DNA of 49,921 nucleotides from Aquiluna sp. (GTDB lineage Bacteria; Actinomycetota; Actinomycetes; Actinomycetales; Microbacteriaceae). The notes under the pieces were generated by a model, which saw only the letters and a list, made by a program, of their open reading frames with translations, had not been told where the DNA came from and searched no databases. Of the stretch, positions 16,564 to 25,164 are shown piece after piece. Numbering within the stretch: position 1 is the stretch's first letter; each line of letters opens with the position of its first letter. The translations under genes were made by a program, and so were the position numbers. The stretch spans positions 1-49,921 of the forward strand of contig JAGYIH010000004.1 in assembly GCA_018402615.1 (NCBI GenBank), in the 5' to 3' direction.

Positions 16564-17481
16564 TTGCGCGAAGTCATCATCATCGGTTCAGGTCCAGCCG
16601 GCTACACAGCAGCCATATACGCGGCCAGAGCCCAACTAAATCCACTGATGATCGCCTCCAGTGTTGAGCCCGGCGGCGAGCTAATGAAGACCACCGAGGT
16701 GGAGAACTACCCGGGTTTCCCAGAGGGGCTGATGGGTCCAGATCTAATGGCCAGCTTCCAGTCCCAGGCCGAGCGCTTTGGCACCGAGATCCTGTTTGAG
16801 GACGTCACTGAAGTCGATTTGACCGGGGACGTGAAGATAGTCAAGACCGGTGCTGGTGAAACCTACGAGGCCAAGGCCGTAATTTTGGCAACCGGAGCCG
16901 CCTATCGCGAACTTGGCCTGCCGAATGAGAAGGAACTCAGTGGCCACGGCGTTTCCTGGTGTGCAACCTGCGACGGCTTTTTCTTCAGGGAAAAAACCAT
17001 TGCGGTGGTTGGTGGCGGTGACTCCGCGATGGAAGAGGCTAACTTCCTCACCAAATTTGCCTCCAAGGTTTATGTAATCCACCGTAAGGACACCCTCAAG
17101 GCATCCAAGATCATGCAGCAGCGCTCCTTTGACAACCCAAAGATCGAGTTCATCTGGAACTCCAAGATTGCCGAGCTCGTCGGAGACGGTCAACTAACCG
17201 GTGTCGTGCTGGAAAGCACGGTCGATGGCAGCAAAACCGACCTACCGCTCGAGGGCCTATTTATTGCAATCGGAAATGACCCGAGGGTTTGGTTGGTTGA
17301 GGACCAGGTGAAGCTTTCAAAAGAACGCTTCATTGAGGTTGACGGTCGGTCTTCAAAAACCCTCTACCGGGGTGTTTGCTTGTGGTGACGTAATTGACCC
17401 ACCTACCGCCAGGCCATCACCGCAGCCGGTTCCGGTTGTGTTGCGGCCCTGGATGCAGAGCACTATCTGAGCAACCACTAG
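16564..17481 (+). pseudogene. trxB: Thioredoxin reductase (two frameshifts near the 3' end, probably sequence error)
   Basis: FAD/NADPH enzyme that reduces thioredoxin. Reading from TTG at 16564: FAD-binding GSGPAGYTAAIYAARA (8-23), ENYPGFP, the redox pair CATC (133-136), NADPH-binding VVGGGDSAMEEA and VYVIHRKDTLKASKIM. The frame breaks near 17370. Inserting single bases near 17370 and at about 17400 restores FACGDVIDPTYRQAITAAGS and GCVAALDAEHYLSNH, ending at TAG 17479-17481, for about 306 residues as expected. trxA follows eight bases later with its own AGGAGG, so trxB and trxA form an operon behind the SigR-like promoter. Confidence 0.92.
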
Positions 17482-17489
17482 GAGGAAAA

Positions 17490-17810
17490 ATGTTGGCAGT
17501 TGAAGCAACGCAAGACACATTTGCGGCCGAGGTATTAGAAGCAGACAAGTTGGTAATCGTCGACTTTTGGGCAGAATGGTGCGGCCCCTGTCGCATGGTC
17601 TCGCCCATTTTGGACGAGATTGCAGCCGAGAACCCGAAAACCATCAAGGTTGTCAAGGTAAATGTTGACCTTGAGCCAAATCTGGCAATGGAGTACAAGG
17701 TCACCGGCATTCCGCTACTGGGAGTTTTCAAGGGCGGCGAGCTGGTCAAGCAGCTCGTGGGAGCAAGGCCAAAGGTGGCCATCATGCAGGAGCTAGCAGA
17801 GCTGCTCTAG
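17490..17810 (+). CDS. trxA: Thioredoxin
   Basis: 106 residues. DFWAEWCGPCRMVSPILDEI holds the redox-active WCGPC (Cys31/Cys34). The cis-proline loop reads TGIPLLGVFKGGE, where most thioredoxins have Thr after the proline; Leu here is unusual but should not abolish activity. The ATG at 17490 has AGGAGG immediately upstream. A longer in-frame reading from 17394 is only the out-of-frame tail of trxB. Reduced by TrxB, it supplies electrons to ribonucleotide reductase and thiol repair. Confidence 0.95.
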   Translation: MLAVEATQDTFAAEVLEADKLVIVDFWAEWCGPCRMVSPILDEIAAENPKTIKVVKVNVDLEPNLAMEYKVTGIPLLGVFKGGELVKQLVGARPKVAIMQELAELL

Positions 17811-17859
17811 CCAATAAATCTTCAAACAAACTAAACTCTACGAAACCAAAGGGGACTAG

Positions 17860-19119
17860 TTGCCAAAGCTTGACTCGACTCATGCCACAAACTTCGACTC
17901 GTGGAAGCATGCCTATGCCTCTCGAGCGGAGAATCTGGCCGTTTCCGAGGTTCGAGCGCTGTTCTCAGTAGTTTCCAGACCCGAAGTGGTCTCACTAGCC
18001 GGCGGTATGCCAGATGTTTCCGCCCTTGATCACAACCTGATTGAAAAGGCATTTACGTCCATGATGGCCTCTCGCGGCAACTATGCCCTGCAGTATGGCG
18101 GTGGACAGGGTGATGTTCGATTGCGCGAGCAAATTCAAGGGATTATGGCTCTCGAGGGCATCTCCAGCTCGGTAGAGGACATCATGATTACCACCGGTTC
18201 TCAGCACGCCCTGGAGTTGATTTCCGATCTTTTCTTGGATCAGGGTGATGTGGTTTTGGTCGAGGCTCCCAGCTACGTTGGAGCGGTCGGCATTTTCCGC
18301 CACAAGGAAGCCCACATCGAGCACGTTTTCACAGACCATGACGGCATTTCTCCCGGAGCGCTTCGCGAGGCTGCGGAGCGACTAATTGAAGCTGGCCGCA
18401 AGGTAAAGATGCTTTACCTGGTTCCAAACTTCGCAAACCCCAGTGGCGTGACGCTGAGCGCGGAGCGCAGGGTTGAGGTTTTGGAGATTTGCCGAGAACT
18501 TGGAATCTTGATTGTTGAAGACAACCCCTACGGCCAGCTCTACTTCGATGAGCAGCCACCAATGGCCATGCGTTCGCTGGATGCCGAGGGAGTGGTCTAC
18601 CTGGGATCTTTTTCCAAGATCCTCTCCCCTGGACTTCGCGTCGGCTACGTGTTGGCTCCACCAGCAATTCGGGAAAAACTGGTTTTGGCTAATGAATCCG
18701 CGATCTTGTCCCCCGCGACCTTTGCGCAAATGCTGGTCAGCGAATACCTTTCGATTGCCGACTGGCAGGGTCAAATTTCCACCTATCGCAAGCTGTATCG
18801 CGATAAGCGCGACTCGGCCCTAAGCGCACTTTCACAATATTTGCCAAACATCGAAACCACCAGGCCAAATGGTGGATTTTTCCTCTGGCTAACGCTGCCA
18901 ACCGGACTTAACTCCAAGGAAATGCTGCCGCTGGCGGTCAATGAGCTTGTCGCATACACCCCCGGCACTGCCTTCTTTGGCGATGGTCGCGGAGCAGACA
19001 ACATCAGAATCTGCTTCTCACACCCCACCGCTGAGAATGTTGGGGTTGGCATTAAGCGGCTTTCAAACGTCATCAATCAGCAGCTGGAGCTAATCGAAAC
19101 CTTCGGCTCCAAGGCCTAA
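17860..19119 (+). CDS. PLP-dependent class I/II aminotransferase (2-aminoadipate/aromatic transaminase-like)
   Basis: 419 residues of fold-type I aminotransferase: VVSLAGGMPD near the N-terminus, MITTGSQHALELI, NFANPSGVT, EDNPYGQLYFDEQ, and GSFSKILSPGLRVGYV containing the PLP-binding lysine near residue 250. There is no GntR DNA-binding domain, so it is an enzyme rather than a MocR regulator. The TTG start at 17860 is supported by AAGGGGA upstream. Closest recognisable families are LysN/2-aminoadipate and kynurenine-type aminotransferases; the substrate is not determined. It lies between trxA and ddl. Confidence 0.87.
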   Translation: MPKLDSTHATNFDSWKHAYASRAENLAVSEVRALFSVVSRPEVVSLAGGMPDVSALDHNLIEKAFTSMMASRGNYALQYGGGQGDVRLREQIQGIMALEGISSSVEDIMITTGSQHALELISDLFLDQGDVVLVEAPSYVGAVGIFRHKEAHIEHVFTDHDGISPGALREAAERLIEAGRKVKMLYLVPNFANPSGVTLSAERRVEVLEICRELGILIVEDNPYGQLYFDEQPPMAMRSLDAEGVVYLGSFSKILSPGLRVGYVLAPPAIREKLVLANESAILSPATFAQMLVSEYLSIADWQGQISTYRKLYRDKRDSALSALSQYLPNIETTRPNGGFFLWLTLPTGLNSKEMLPLAVNELVAYTPGTAFFGDGRGADNIRICFSHPTAENVGVGIKRLSNVINQQLELIETFGSKA

Positions 19120-19121
19120 TA

Positions 19122-20057
19122 ATGCGAGTACTGATACTTGCTGGCGGCATTTCTCACGAGCGAGATGTTTCTCTCAAATCCGGCCGCAGAGTGGCCGATG
19201 CCCTTATTGAAGCTGGGGTCGAGGTTGAAATCAAGGAACCGGACAATGAACTTATTGGGCACCTGATTGCCACCGGGCCAGATGTTGTGTGGTCAACCCT
19301 TCACGGCTCAGTTGGTGAAGACGGTTCGCTCCAGGATCTGATGCAGCTGGCTCAAATTCGATTCGTTGGATCAATGGGGGCAGCTGCTCGAATGGCTTGG
19401 AACAAGCCAGTTGCCAAGACGGTTGCCGAGCGTCAGGGCCTGCAGACCCCAACATCGATAACGCTCCCGAAATCAACCTTCAAAGAACTCAACGCCGAGT
19501 CAGTGCTGGCAATGGTTGGCACCGAACTTAGCTTTCCGCTAATCGTCAAGCCCGCTAAGAGCGGTTCAGCGCAGGGTGTTACCAAGGTCACCAGCGCTAA
19601 GGAGTTTTCCAAGGCAATGGTTGACGCATTTGCCTACGACGACCACGTAATGGTTGAGAAGTTCATTACTGGCACCGAGCTGGCCGTGAGCGTCATTGAC
19701 CTTGGGGCTGGCGCGGTTGCCCTGCCAGCAGTGGAGATTGTGCCCGACAGCGGGAGTTTCGGTTACAGCGAGCGCTACACGCCCGGTGAGACCAGCTATT
19801 TCGTGCCGGCGAGAGTTTCGCCTGAGGTTCTGGAGCAAGTCTCAAAAGATGCACTGGCAATCCATAACGCCCTGCAGCTTCGTCACCTCAGTCGAATCGA
19901 CTTTATTGTTGATCAGGAGCAGAAGGTTTGGTTTTTGGAGGCAAATGTCACTCCCGGAATGACCGAAACATCGCTTTTCCCACAGGCGGTAATAGCTGGG
20001 GGCGGGACGCTCGCTGGGGCCTACCGATCGCTCGCAGAGGCTGCCTACCGGGACTAG
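19122..20057 (+). CDS. ddl: D-alanine--D-alanine ligase
   Basis: 311-residue ATP-grasp enzyme that makes the D-Ala-D-Ala end of peptidoglycan precursors. It shows LILAGGISHERDVSLKSGRR, STLHGSVGEDGSLQDLM, FPLIVKPAKSGSAQGV, MVEKFITGTELAVSVID and LEANVTPGMTETSLFPQA; the last replaces the common EVNTxPG with EANVTPG. It is at the short end of the family. The start lies two bases after the aminotransferase stop. Its TAG overlaps the parB stop as CTAG. Confidence 0.93.
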   Translation: MRVLILAGGISHERDVSLKSGRRVADALIEAGVEVEIKEPDNELIGHLIATGPDVVWSTLHGSVGEDGSLQDLMQLAQIRFVGSMGAAARMAWNKPVAKTVAERQGLQTPTSITLPKSTFKELNAESVLAMVGTELSFPLIVKPAKSGSAQGVTKVTSAKEFSKAMVDAFAYDDHVMVEKFITGTELAVSVIDLGAGAVALPAVEIVPDSGSFGYSERYTPGETSYFVPARVSPEVLEQVSKDALAIHNALQLRHLSRIDFIVDQEQKVWFLEANVTPGMTETSLFPQAVIAGGGTLAGAYRSLAEAAYRD

Positions 20058-20974
20058 CTTCCCTTGATCTGATCGGCAATTCGTCTCAGGTCTGCAAGAT
20101 TTCCAAACTCGATAACCAGCTGGCCCTTTTTGCGACCCAGGGAGATCTTGACGACCGTGTTCAGTTCCTCCGAGAGCTCCTGAGCCATTTCTTTCAGCAT
20201 GTCGGTGCGACCACCGGGGACAATCTTGGCCTTTTTGTCCTTGGGCTTAGTCCCGGAAACCAGCTCCTCGAGCCCGCGAACGGAAATCCCCTCCCGAATC
20301 ACACGACTCGCTAGTTCCTGCATTGTCGCCTCATCTGGTGCACCAAGAAGCGCCCTGGCGTGGCCGGCTGACAAAACCCCCGCGGCAACCTTGGCTTGAA
20401 GGCTGACGGGCAATCTGAGAAGACGAAGGGTGTTGGTAATTTGTGGCCTGGAGCGACCAAGCTTGTCGGCTAGCTCTTCCTGCGTGGTGCCAAAGTCTTC
20501 CAGCATCTGCTTATAGGCGGATGCCTCCTCCAGGGGATTCAGGTTGGCCCGGTGCAGGTTCTCCAGCAGCGCATCGCGGAGCATGTTTTCGTCCGCGGTA
20601 TCGCGAATAACAGCCGGGATCTCGCTGAGTCCGGCCTCAATGCTCGCGCGCAAGCGGCGCTCACCCATGATCAGTTCAAAATTGTCACCCTTTGGCCGAA
20701 CCACAATCGGCTGCAGCACACCAAACTCCTTTACGGAGTGCACCAGTTCGGCAAATGCCTCGGCCTCAAAGACCGTTCTGGGTTGCTGTGGGTTTGGCAC
20801 GATTCGACTTGGGTTCAAAAGAGCAAACCTCGCTCCTGGAACCTCAACAAGATTGGGGGCGGTGAGGGCAGATCCAAAGAAGACGTCCACGGCCCCTCGA
20901 TCACCCTCTGGGATAAGCGAACCGATACCTCTGCCCAGGCCGCCTCGACGTTCTGACTTCTTGTCCTCACTCAT
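20054..20974 (-). CDS. parB: Chromosome partitioning protein ParB
   Basis: 306 residues. It binds parS, clamps and slides using CTP, and loads SMC. Visible are the N-terminal GLGRGIGSLIPEG, the CTP-site region with GERRLRASIEAGL, ENLHRANLNPLEEASAYKQM, the helix-turn-helix TQEELADKLGRSRPQITNTL, and the C-terminal dimerisation domain (SEELNTVVKISLGRKKGQLV). It overlaps parA by four bases. Two parS sites lie within 2.7 kb of the gene. Confidence 0.96.
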   Translation of the reverse strand: MSEDKKSERRGGLGRGIGSLIPEGDRGAVDVFFGSALTAPNLVEVPGARFALLNPSRIVPNPQQPRTVFEAEAFAELVHSVKEFGVLQPIVVRPKGDNFELIMGERRLRASIEAGLSEIPAVIRDTADENMLRDALLENLHRANLNPLEEASAYKQMLEDFGTTQEELADKLGRSRPQITNTLRLLRLPVSLQAKVAAGVLSAGHARALLGAPDEATMQELASRVIREGISVRGLEELVSGTKPKDKKAKIVPGGRTDMLKEMAQELSEELNTVVKISLGRKKGQLVIEFGNLADLRRIADQIKGS

Positions 20975-21852
20975 TGCTGCACTCCTTTTTGGGCGAGCTC
21001 TATAGCAGCCTCCTGATAAGCCAGGGAGCCGGTGTTCTTGGGATCGTAACTGATAGCCGTTTGACCAAAGCTTGGGGCTTCTGAGAGCCTCACAGAGCGC
21101 GGAATGGTGGCTTCCAAAGTTTGGTGAGGGAAAAACCTTCTAACCTCTTGTGAAACATCGGTTGACAGGTTGGTTCGATTGTCAAACATCGTCAAAAGGA
21201 TCGAGCTAACCACCAATTCAGGGTTGAGGGCCCGCTTAATGCGCTCGATGTTAGCCACCAGCTGGGTTACGCCCTCAAGGGCGTAGTACTCACATTGAAT
21301 CGGAACCAATACCTCGGTCGCCGCACAAAGCGCATTCACCGTGAGCAGCCCTAGCGACGGTGGAGAGTCGATAAACACGTAGTCAAAGCGCTCTACTGAC
21401 TGCAAATAGCTGTTGAGAGACTCCCTGAGCACCATTTCCCGCTTTTGGACATCCACCATTTCAATCTCGGCACCGGCAAGATTAATAGTCGCGGGTAAGC
21501 AATACAGGTTTTGATGCTCCGGTGACTGCTGCACCGCTTCGGCCATTGCTGTTCCCCGGACTAAAACCTCGTAGGTACCCACAACTTGATTGTGGTGTTC
21601 AATGCCAAGGGCGGTTGACGCGTTCCCCTGTGGGTCTAGATCGATAACCAAAACCCGCATCCCCTTGCGAGCCAGCGCGGAGGCCAAGTTAACCGCTGTG
21701 GTGGTCTTTCCAACCCCTCCCTTTTGGTTTGAAATGGTGATAATCCTGGTGCTTAGCGGGGCCTGCAGCGTGGTCTCCAATACCCGCTTGGCGCGCTCAT
21801 TGTTCTGCGTCATCTCGCGCAATATTGGGGCAGAACCAGATTGAATACTCAT
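20971..21852 (-). CDS. parA: Chromosome partitioning ATPase ParA (Soj)
   Basis: 293 residues with deviant Walker A KGGVGKTTT at about 44-52 (both lysines present), switch VLVIDLDPQGNASTALG and FIDSPPSLGLLTVNAL. ParA binds DNA non-specifically when ATP-bound and pulls ParB-parS complexes. The first 35 residues are an extra tail before the fold, as in many actinobacterial ParAs. An internal Met at residue 14 is an alternative start. A perfect parS sits 15 bases upstream of the listed start. Confidence 0.95.
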   Translation of the reverse strand: MSIQSGSAPILREMTQNNERAKRVLETTLQAPLSTRIITISNQKGGVGKTTTAVNLASALARKGMRVLVIDLDPQGNASTALGIEHHNQVVGTYEVLVRGTAMAEAVQQSPEHQNLYCLPATINLAGAEIEMVDVQKREMVLRESLNSYLQSVERFDYVFIDSPPSLGLLTVNALCAATEVLVPIQCEYYALEGVTQLVANIERIKRALNPELVVSSILLTMFDNRTNLSTDVSQEVRRFFPHQTLEATIPRSVRLSEAPSFGQTAISYDPKNTGSLAYQEAAIELAQKGVQQ

Positions 21853-21866
21853 CGGTCTTCGCCACT

Positions 21867-21882
21867 TGTTTCACGTGAAACA
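21867..21882. promoter_or_regulatory. parS centromere site (perfect)
   Basis: TGTTTCACGTGAAACA, the exact 16-bp palindromic consensus for ParB binding, in the parA-rsmG gap. About 4.8 kb from the dnaA-dnaN origin. Confidence 0.95.
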
Positions 21883-22015
21883 TTCGTAATGTTTTCAACG
21901 GCTAGGCCCTGCCAACCGATTTCACTGGGGGATTGCTCAACCCGGTCGTTTGGATACCCCAGACCGGGCTTTACCGTTGCCTGGGTCTGTACTTCCCGCT
22001 CATGCTCGCTATTCA

Positions 22016-22657
22016 TTATTGCCTTAGCTTAATCCGAACCACGGTCGCGGTTTCAGGAACCCTGCCTTGGCCGAGCGTAATGATTTCAGGTGCTTCAAAA
22101 CCAAGATTCGCAAGCCTACTCTGGGCCTCAACAATTTCAATGGGTGCCCTCGAGCCCTTCATTGCGAGAACGGTTTTTTGATTCGAGCCACGAATTAGCG
22201 GGGTAAGAAGTTTTAGCAGCTTGTCCAGGGCCGCCACCGCCCTTGCGGTCGCGATGTCAAAATCGGTGCGCTGCACATCTTCGGCCCTTGCCCTTAGCAC
22301 CTCAACATTTTTTAGACCTAGATCATCAACCACGGTCTGCAGCCAGCCCGAACGCCGCTCCATTGGCTCTATGAGGGTAAACAGTGCGTCTGGCTTAGCA
22401 ATTGCCATTGGGATTCCGGGAAGCCCAGCACCACTTCCAATATCCGCAACCTTGGTCCCGCTCGCTACCAGCTCGACCAGAAGTGCGCTGTTTATTACGT
22501 GTCTGCCCCAAATTCTTGGCAGTTCGCGAGGACCCAGCAGGCCAAAGGTCTCAGAGTCTTGCGCGAGGCGCGAGGTGTAGGCACGGGCAAGATCAACTTG
22601 GGCACCGAATATCTCCGCTGCTGCAGCTGGTTCAGGTTCGAAATCAACGCCGGTCAC
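22016..22657 (-). CDS. rsmG: 16S rRNA (guanine527-N7)-methyltransferase RsmG
   Basis: 213 residues. SAM-dependent methyltransferase of 16S rRNA G527; loss gives low-level streptomycin resistance in other bacteria. Motifs: FGLLGPRELPRIWGRHVINS, VADIGSGAGLPGIPMAI (SAM loop), LIEPMERRSGWLQTV and DIATARAVAALDKLL. The start is supported by GGAGG upstream, immediately next to the second parS. Standard parA-rsmG-jag order. Confidence 0.95.
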   Translation of the reverse strand: MTGVDFEPEPAAAAEIFGAQVDLARAYTSRLAQDSETFGLLGPRELPRIWGRHVINSALLVELVASGTKVADIGSGAGLPGIPMAIAKPDALFTLIEPMERRSGWLQTVVDDLGLKNVEVLRARAEDVQRTDFDIATARAVAALDKLLKLLTPLIRGSNQKTVLAMKGSRAPIEIVEAQSRLANLGFEAPEIITLGQGRVPETATVVRIKLRQ

Positions 22658-22665
22658 GAAGCCTC

Positions 22666-22681
22666 CGTTTCACGTGAAACA
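22666..22681. promoter_or_regulatory. parS centromere site (15 of 16 bases)
   Basis: CGTTTCACGTGAAACA; only the first base differs from consensus. It occupies the whole gap between jag and rsmG, just before the rsmG ribosome-binding site, so ParB binding could also affect rsmG expression. Confidence 0.92.
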
Positions 22682-23149
22682 TTAAGCCTTGCGGATGACT
22701 ATGTGGCGCTCTTTGCCAACACCCTCGGACTCCGAAACGAAGCCAGCCTCAGAAACCATGTCGTGGACCTGCTTGCGGTCATAAGAAGACATCGGCTTGA
22801 GGTGCTGCTCTTTTTCCGTCTCCTCGAGCTTTTCCACGCTGCGCTCAACCAGATTGCGAAGCTGTTCGGTCTTGGCGGCTCTGGAACCCCCCACATCCAA
22901 GATCAACCGGCTCATTTCGCCGGTCTTGGACTGCACCGCGAGGCGCGCCAGTTCCTGAAGTGCCTCGACTGTTTCTGGCTTGGAAACCGTTCCAAGGTTC
23001 GACTCCTCGTCACTCGAGACGCTTATGTAGACGCGCTCCTGTCGGAACTCGATCTCGAGGTCTCCGTCTAGGTCTGCGACGTCCAAAAACTCTTCTATGA
23101 AGTCTGCGGCGATTTCGCCCTCTTGCTCTAAGTCCTGCTCACTGGTCAT
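22682..23149 (-). CDS. jag: KH-R3H RNA-binding protein Jag/KhpB
   Basis: 155 residues: an acidic N-terminal tail, a KH-like domain with VYISVSSDEESNLGTVSKP, then an R3H domain (MSSYDRKQVHDMVSEA, with the Arg-x3-His spacing) ending in KERHIVIRKA. The long Jag-N domain found in Firmicutes is absent, as is normal in Actinobacteria. With KhpA it binds RNA and influences cell-envelope growth. It overlaps yidC by four bases. Confidence 0.9.
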   Translation of the reverse strand: MTSEQDLEQEGEIAADFIEEFLDVADLDGDLEIEFRQERVYISVSSDEESNLGTVSKPETVEALQELARLAVQSKTGEMSRLILDVGGSRAAKTEQLRNLVERSVEKLEETEKEQHLKPMSSYDRKQVHDMVSEAGFVSESEGVGKERHIVIRKA

Positions 23150-24084
23150 TTCTTCTTCTTTTTCTTGGCTCGGTTTTTACTAACGGGCTGCTGGCGTTGG
23201 GGGCTTTGCGGCTCCTCTGGCTCTGCCTCAGTCTCCGCTTTCAGGGTTGGGGTCTCATCTAGCGGCTTGCCCCTCTTGGCAAGGCGCTCCTGTCGCTCCT
23301 TGAACGCTGGGGAACCAGGAGTGGGCATGTTTCGAATAACAACGAACTGCTGACCCATGGTCCAGAAGTTCGAAACTAGCCAGTAGGTCATAACGCCCAG
23401 CGGGAAGGTAACTCCCGAAACTAAAAACACCAGGGGCAATACGTAAAGCAAAATCTTCTGGGTTTGCATGAACTGGCTGTTGGCGACATCAGGATTCTGA
23501 TTCTTGGCCATGATCTGCTTTTGGGTGATGAACTGCGAGCCCGACATCAGAACGATCATGATGCCGGCCAAAATCTTTACGTTTAGCGAGTCACTCGAGA
23601 AGAAGGTTGCCGACAGTTTTGCCCCAAAAATCTCTGCCTGCGAGAAGGAAAGCGCTAACTCTTGAACCAATAGCCCAACACCGGCCTGGTTTCGCTGTGA
23701 GTCGTTTAGTACGAAGAACAGACCCATAAAGATTGGCATCTGCAATAGCAGTGGCAAACAGGAGCTGAATGGGTTGGAGCCGGTTCGCTTGTAGAGCTCC
23801 ATTTGCTCCTTGGCAAACCGCTCTCTTGACTCTCGGTCGGTCTTTCCCTTGTACTTTTTTTGAAGCTTTTGGAGTTCGGGCTGAACCAGCATCATGTTTC
23901 GCTGGGACTTAATTTGCTTTACAAATACTGGGATCAATGCAGCGCGGACAACCAATACGAGTCCAACGATCGAAAGCACCCAGGAAGCACCAGAATCAAA
24001 GTCCAAGCCCACGGCGGTAAATAGCGTGTGGAAGGACACCAGAATGAGTTCGATGAGCCATTTAATGGGCCATAGCAGATCCAC
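23146..24084 (-). CDS. yidC: Membrane protein insertase YidC
   Basis: 312 residues, Oxa1/YidC family. Five hydrophobic segments, a basic cytoplasmic loop (QIKSQRNMMLVQPELQKLQK then YKGKTDRESRERF), the positively charged groove Arg in that region, LPLLLQMPIFMGLFFVL, and a highly basic C-terminus (RAKKKKKK) that can bind ribosomes. No large periplasmic domain, as is usual in Gram-positives. It starts two bases after yidD. Confidence 0.95.
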   Translation of the reverse strand: MDLLWPIKWLIELILVSFHTLFTAVGLDFDSGASWVLSIVGLVLVVRAALIPVFVKQIKSQRNMMLVQPELQKLQKKYKGKTDRESRERFAKEQMELYKRTGSNPFSSCLPLLLQMPIFMGLFFVLNDSQRNQAGVGLLVQELALSFSQAEIFGAKLSATFFSSDSLNVKILAGIMIVLMSGSQFITQKQIMAKNQNPDVANSQFMQTQKILLYVLPLVFLVSGVTFPLGVMTYWLVSNFWTMGQQFVVIRNMPTPGSPAFKERQERLAKRGKPLDETPTLKAETEAEPEEPQSPQRQQPVSKNRAKKKKKK

Positions 24085-24086
24085 GT

Positions 24087-24395
24087 TTACCCCTGTTTTC
24101 TCTGAGTGTTCGGAATAACAAATCCTAGCCGTCCGATGGCAATCCAGTTTGGGCCAGTTCTAACCTCGTCAACCCCGCCATCGGACCAGGGATTACATCG
24201 AAGAATTCGCCAAAGCGTAAGTGGCAAACCCTTGAAAACGCCAAGCTGTTGCAGCGACTGCAGCCCGTAGCTAGAGCATGAAGGGTAATAGCGACAAACA
24301 TTTCCATAGGTTGGAGAGATCACCTTGCGCCACAACAGCACCGGACTAATCAAAACATTTCTTGGCAGCAGCAACAGCCATTTCAGTGGCGTCAT
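24087..24395 (-). CDS. yidD: Membrane protein insertion efficiency factor YidD
   Basis: 102 residues. Diagnostic YidD core: RKVISPTYGNVCRYYPSCSS followed by YGLQSLQQLGVFKGL and RILRCNPWSDGGVDEV, with the three conserved cysteines. Small membrane-associated helper of YidC. It overlaps rnpA by four bases (24392-24395). Confidence 0.94.
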   Translation of the reverse strand: MTPLKWLLLLPRNVLISPVLLWRKVISPTYGNVCRYYPSCSSYGLQSLQQLGVFKGLPLTLWRILRCNPWSDGGVDEVRTGPNWIAIGRLGFVIPNTQRKQG

Positions 24396-24712
24396 CTCAC
24401 CCTGCCAATGAGTTCAAGGATCCCAGCCTCAAACTCTTCCCAAGTCGCGTTCGCCGATTCGCTTCGCAGCCGAAACACCGCGTGGATGGCCGGGTTTTGG
24501 CTCGAGAGTGATGAAAGAACGGCACGAGTGCGTCGCTTCGCCTTGTTCCTGACTACGGCATTGCCAACCGACCTTGACGCAACAACAGCGAACTGGTTGC
24601 TATCAGAGGTTAGGAAATGGATGGTTGCTATCGGGTTTGAGAACCGCTTGCCGTTTTTTATAACTTCACGGATGGCGTCTCTGGACCTCAGCCTGCTCTC
24701 GCGGGCTAACAT
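24392..24712 (-). CDS. rnpA: Ribonuclease P protein component
   Basis: 106 residues. Basic protein that helps RNase P RNA process tRNA 5' ends. FAVVASRSVGNAVVRNKAKR followed by RTRAVL is the family's RNA-binding signature; the N-terminus MLARESRLRSRDAIREVIKN is typical. Seven bases separate it from rpmH. Confidence 0.94.
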   Translation of the reverse strand: MLARESRLRSRDAIREVIKNGKRFSNPIATIHFLTSDSNQFAVVASRSVGNAVVRNKAKRRTRAVLSSLSSQNPAIHAVFRLRSESANATWEEFEAGILELIGRVR

Positions 24713-24718
24713 TGCGGC

Positions 24719-24856
24719 CTAGGCGCTGAGTTCGATGCGACCCTTACGACGACGGGCGGCCAAGATGGCGCGTCCGGCGCGAGTGCGCATGCGGGCACGG
24801 AAACCGTGGTTCTTTGCACGACGACGGTTGTTCGGCTGGAAAGTGCGCTTGCTCAC
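24719..24856 (-). CDS. rpmH: 50S ribosomal protein L34
   Basis: 45 residues, starting at GTG 24856: [20 protein letters not shown] then [20 protein letters not shown]. This is complete, near-invariant bL34. The open frame extends upstream to 24922, but that portion is leader. First gene of the rpmH-rnpA-yidD-yidC-jag-rsmG-parA-parB unit and divergent from dnaA. Confidence 0.97.
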   Translation of the reverse strand: MSKRTFQPNNRRRAKNHGFRARMRTRAGRAILAARRRKGRIELSA

Positions 24857-25063
24857 TGTGTGGTCTCCCTGGATCTGTAGGACTGTAGGTCCAAAACAAC
24901 CTCCATAATCTAAAGCCCACAAGACAAATAGTCAAGGCCGAATGAAGTTTCTGGACTTCCGGTGTTTGCCTCTCACCTAATAGTCCATAATAGCTGCAAG
25001 ACACGCCGACAAAATTTGATTTATGACCTCACTTTCTTGTTGAATGGGCGAATCTGAACTTTT

Positions 25064-25143
25064 TGGGGATAACTTGAAGACTTATCCACAGGAGTTGACA
25101 CTTTTTCCACAATGGCGTGGGCTGTGTAAAACTCTGTGGATAA
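25064..25143. promoter_or_regulatory. DnaA boxes in the rpmH-dnaA gap (24857-25164)
   Basis: The 308-base gap holds TTATCCACA (25082-25090) and TGTGGATAA (25135-25143), both perfect, and weaker TGGGGATAA (25064-25072) and TTTTCCACA (25103-25111). TTGACA at 25095-25100 could be a -35 for dnaA. The arrangement suggests DnaA autoregulation and possibly part of a bipartite origin. Nothing else is visible in the gap apart from the divergent promoters. Confidence 0.85.
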
Positions 25144-25164
25144 CCCTCGTTTTAGGAGTGATAA

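Noticed and set aside
16564..17481. Programmed frameshifting in trxB
   Set aside because: Two nearby shifts are needed, no slippery heptamer or following structure is visible, and the corrected reading is a normal full-length enzyme.
17394..17489. An N-terminal extension of thioredoxin beginning at 17394
   Set aside because: This stretch is the out-of-frame end of trxB; the correct trxA start is the ATG at 17490 with AGGAGG upstream.
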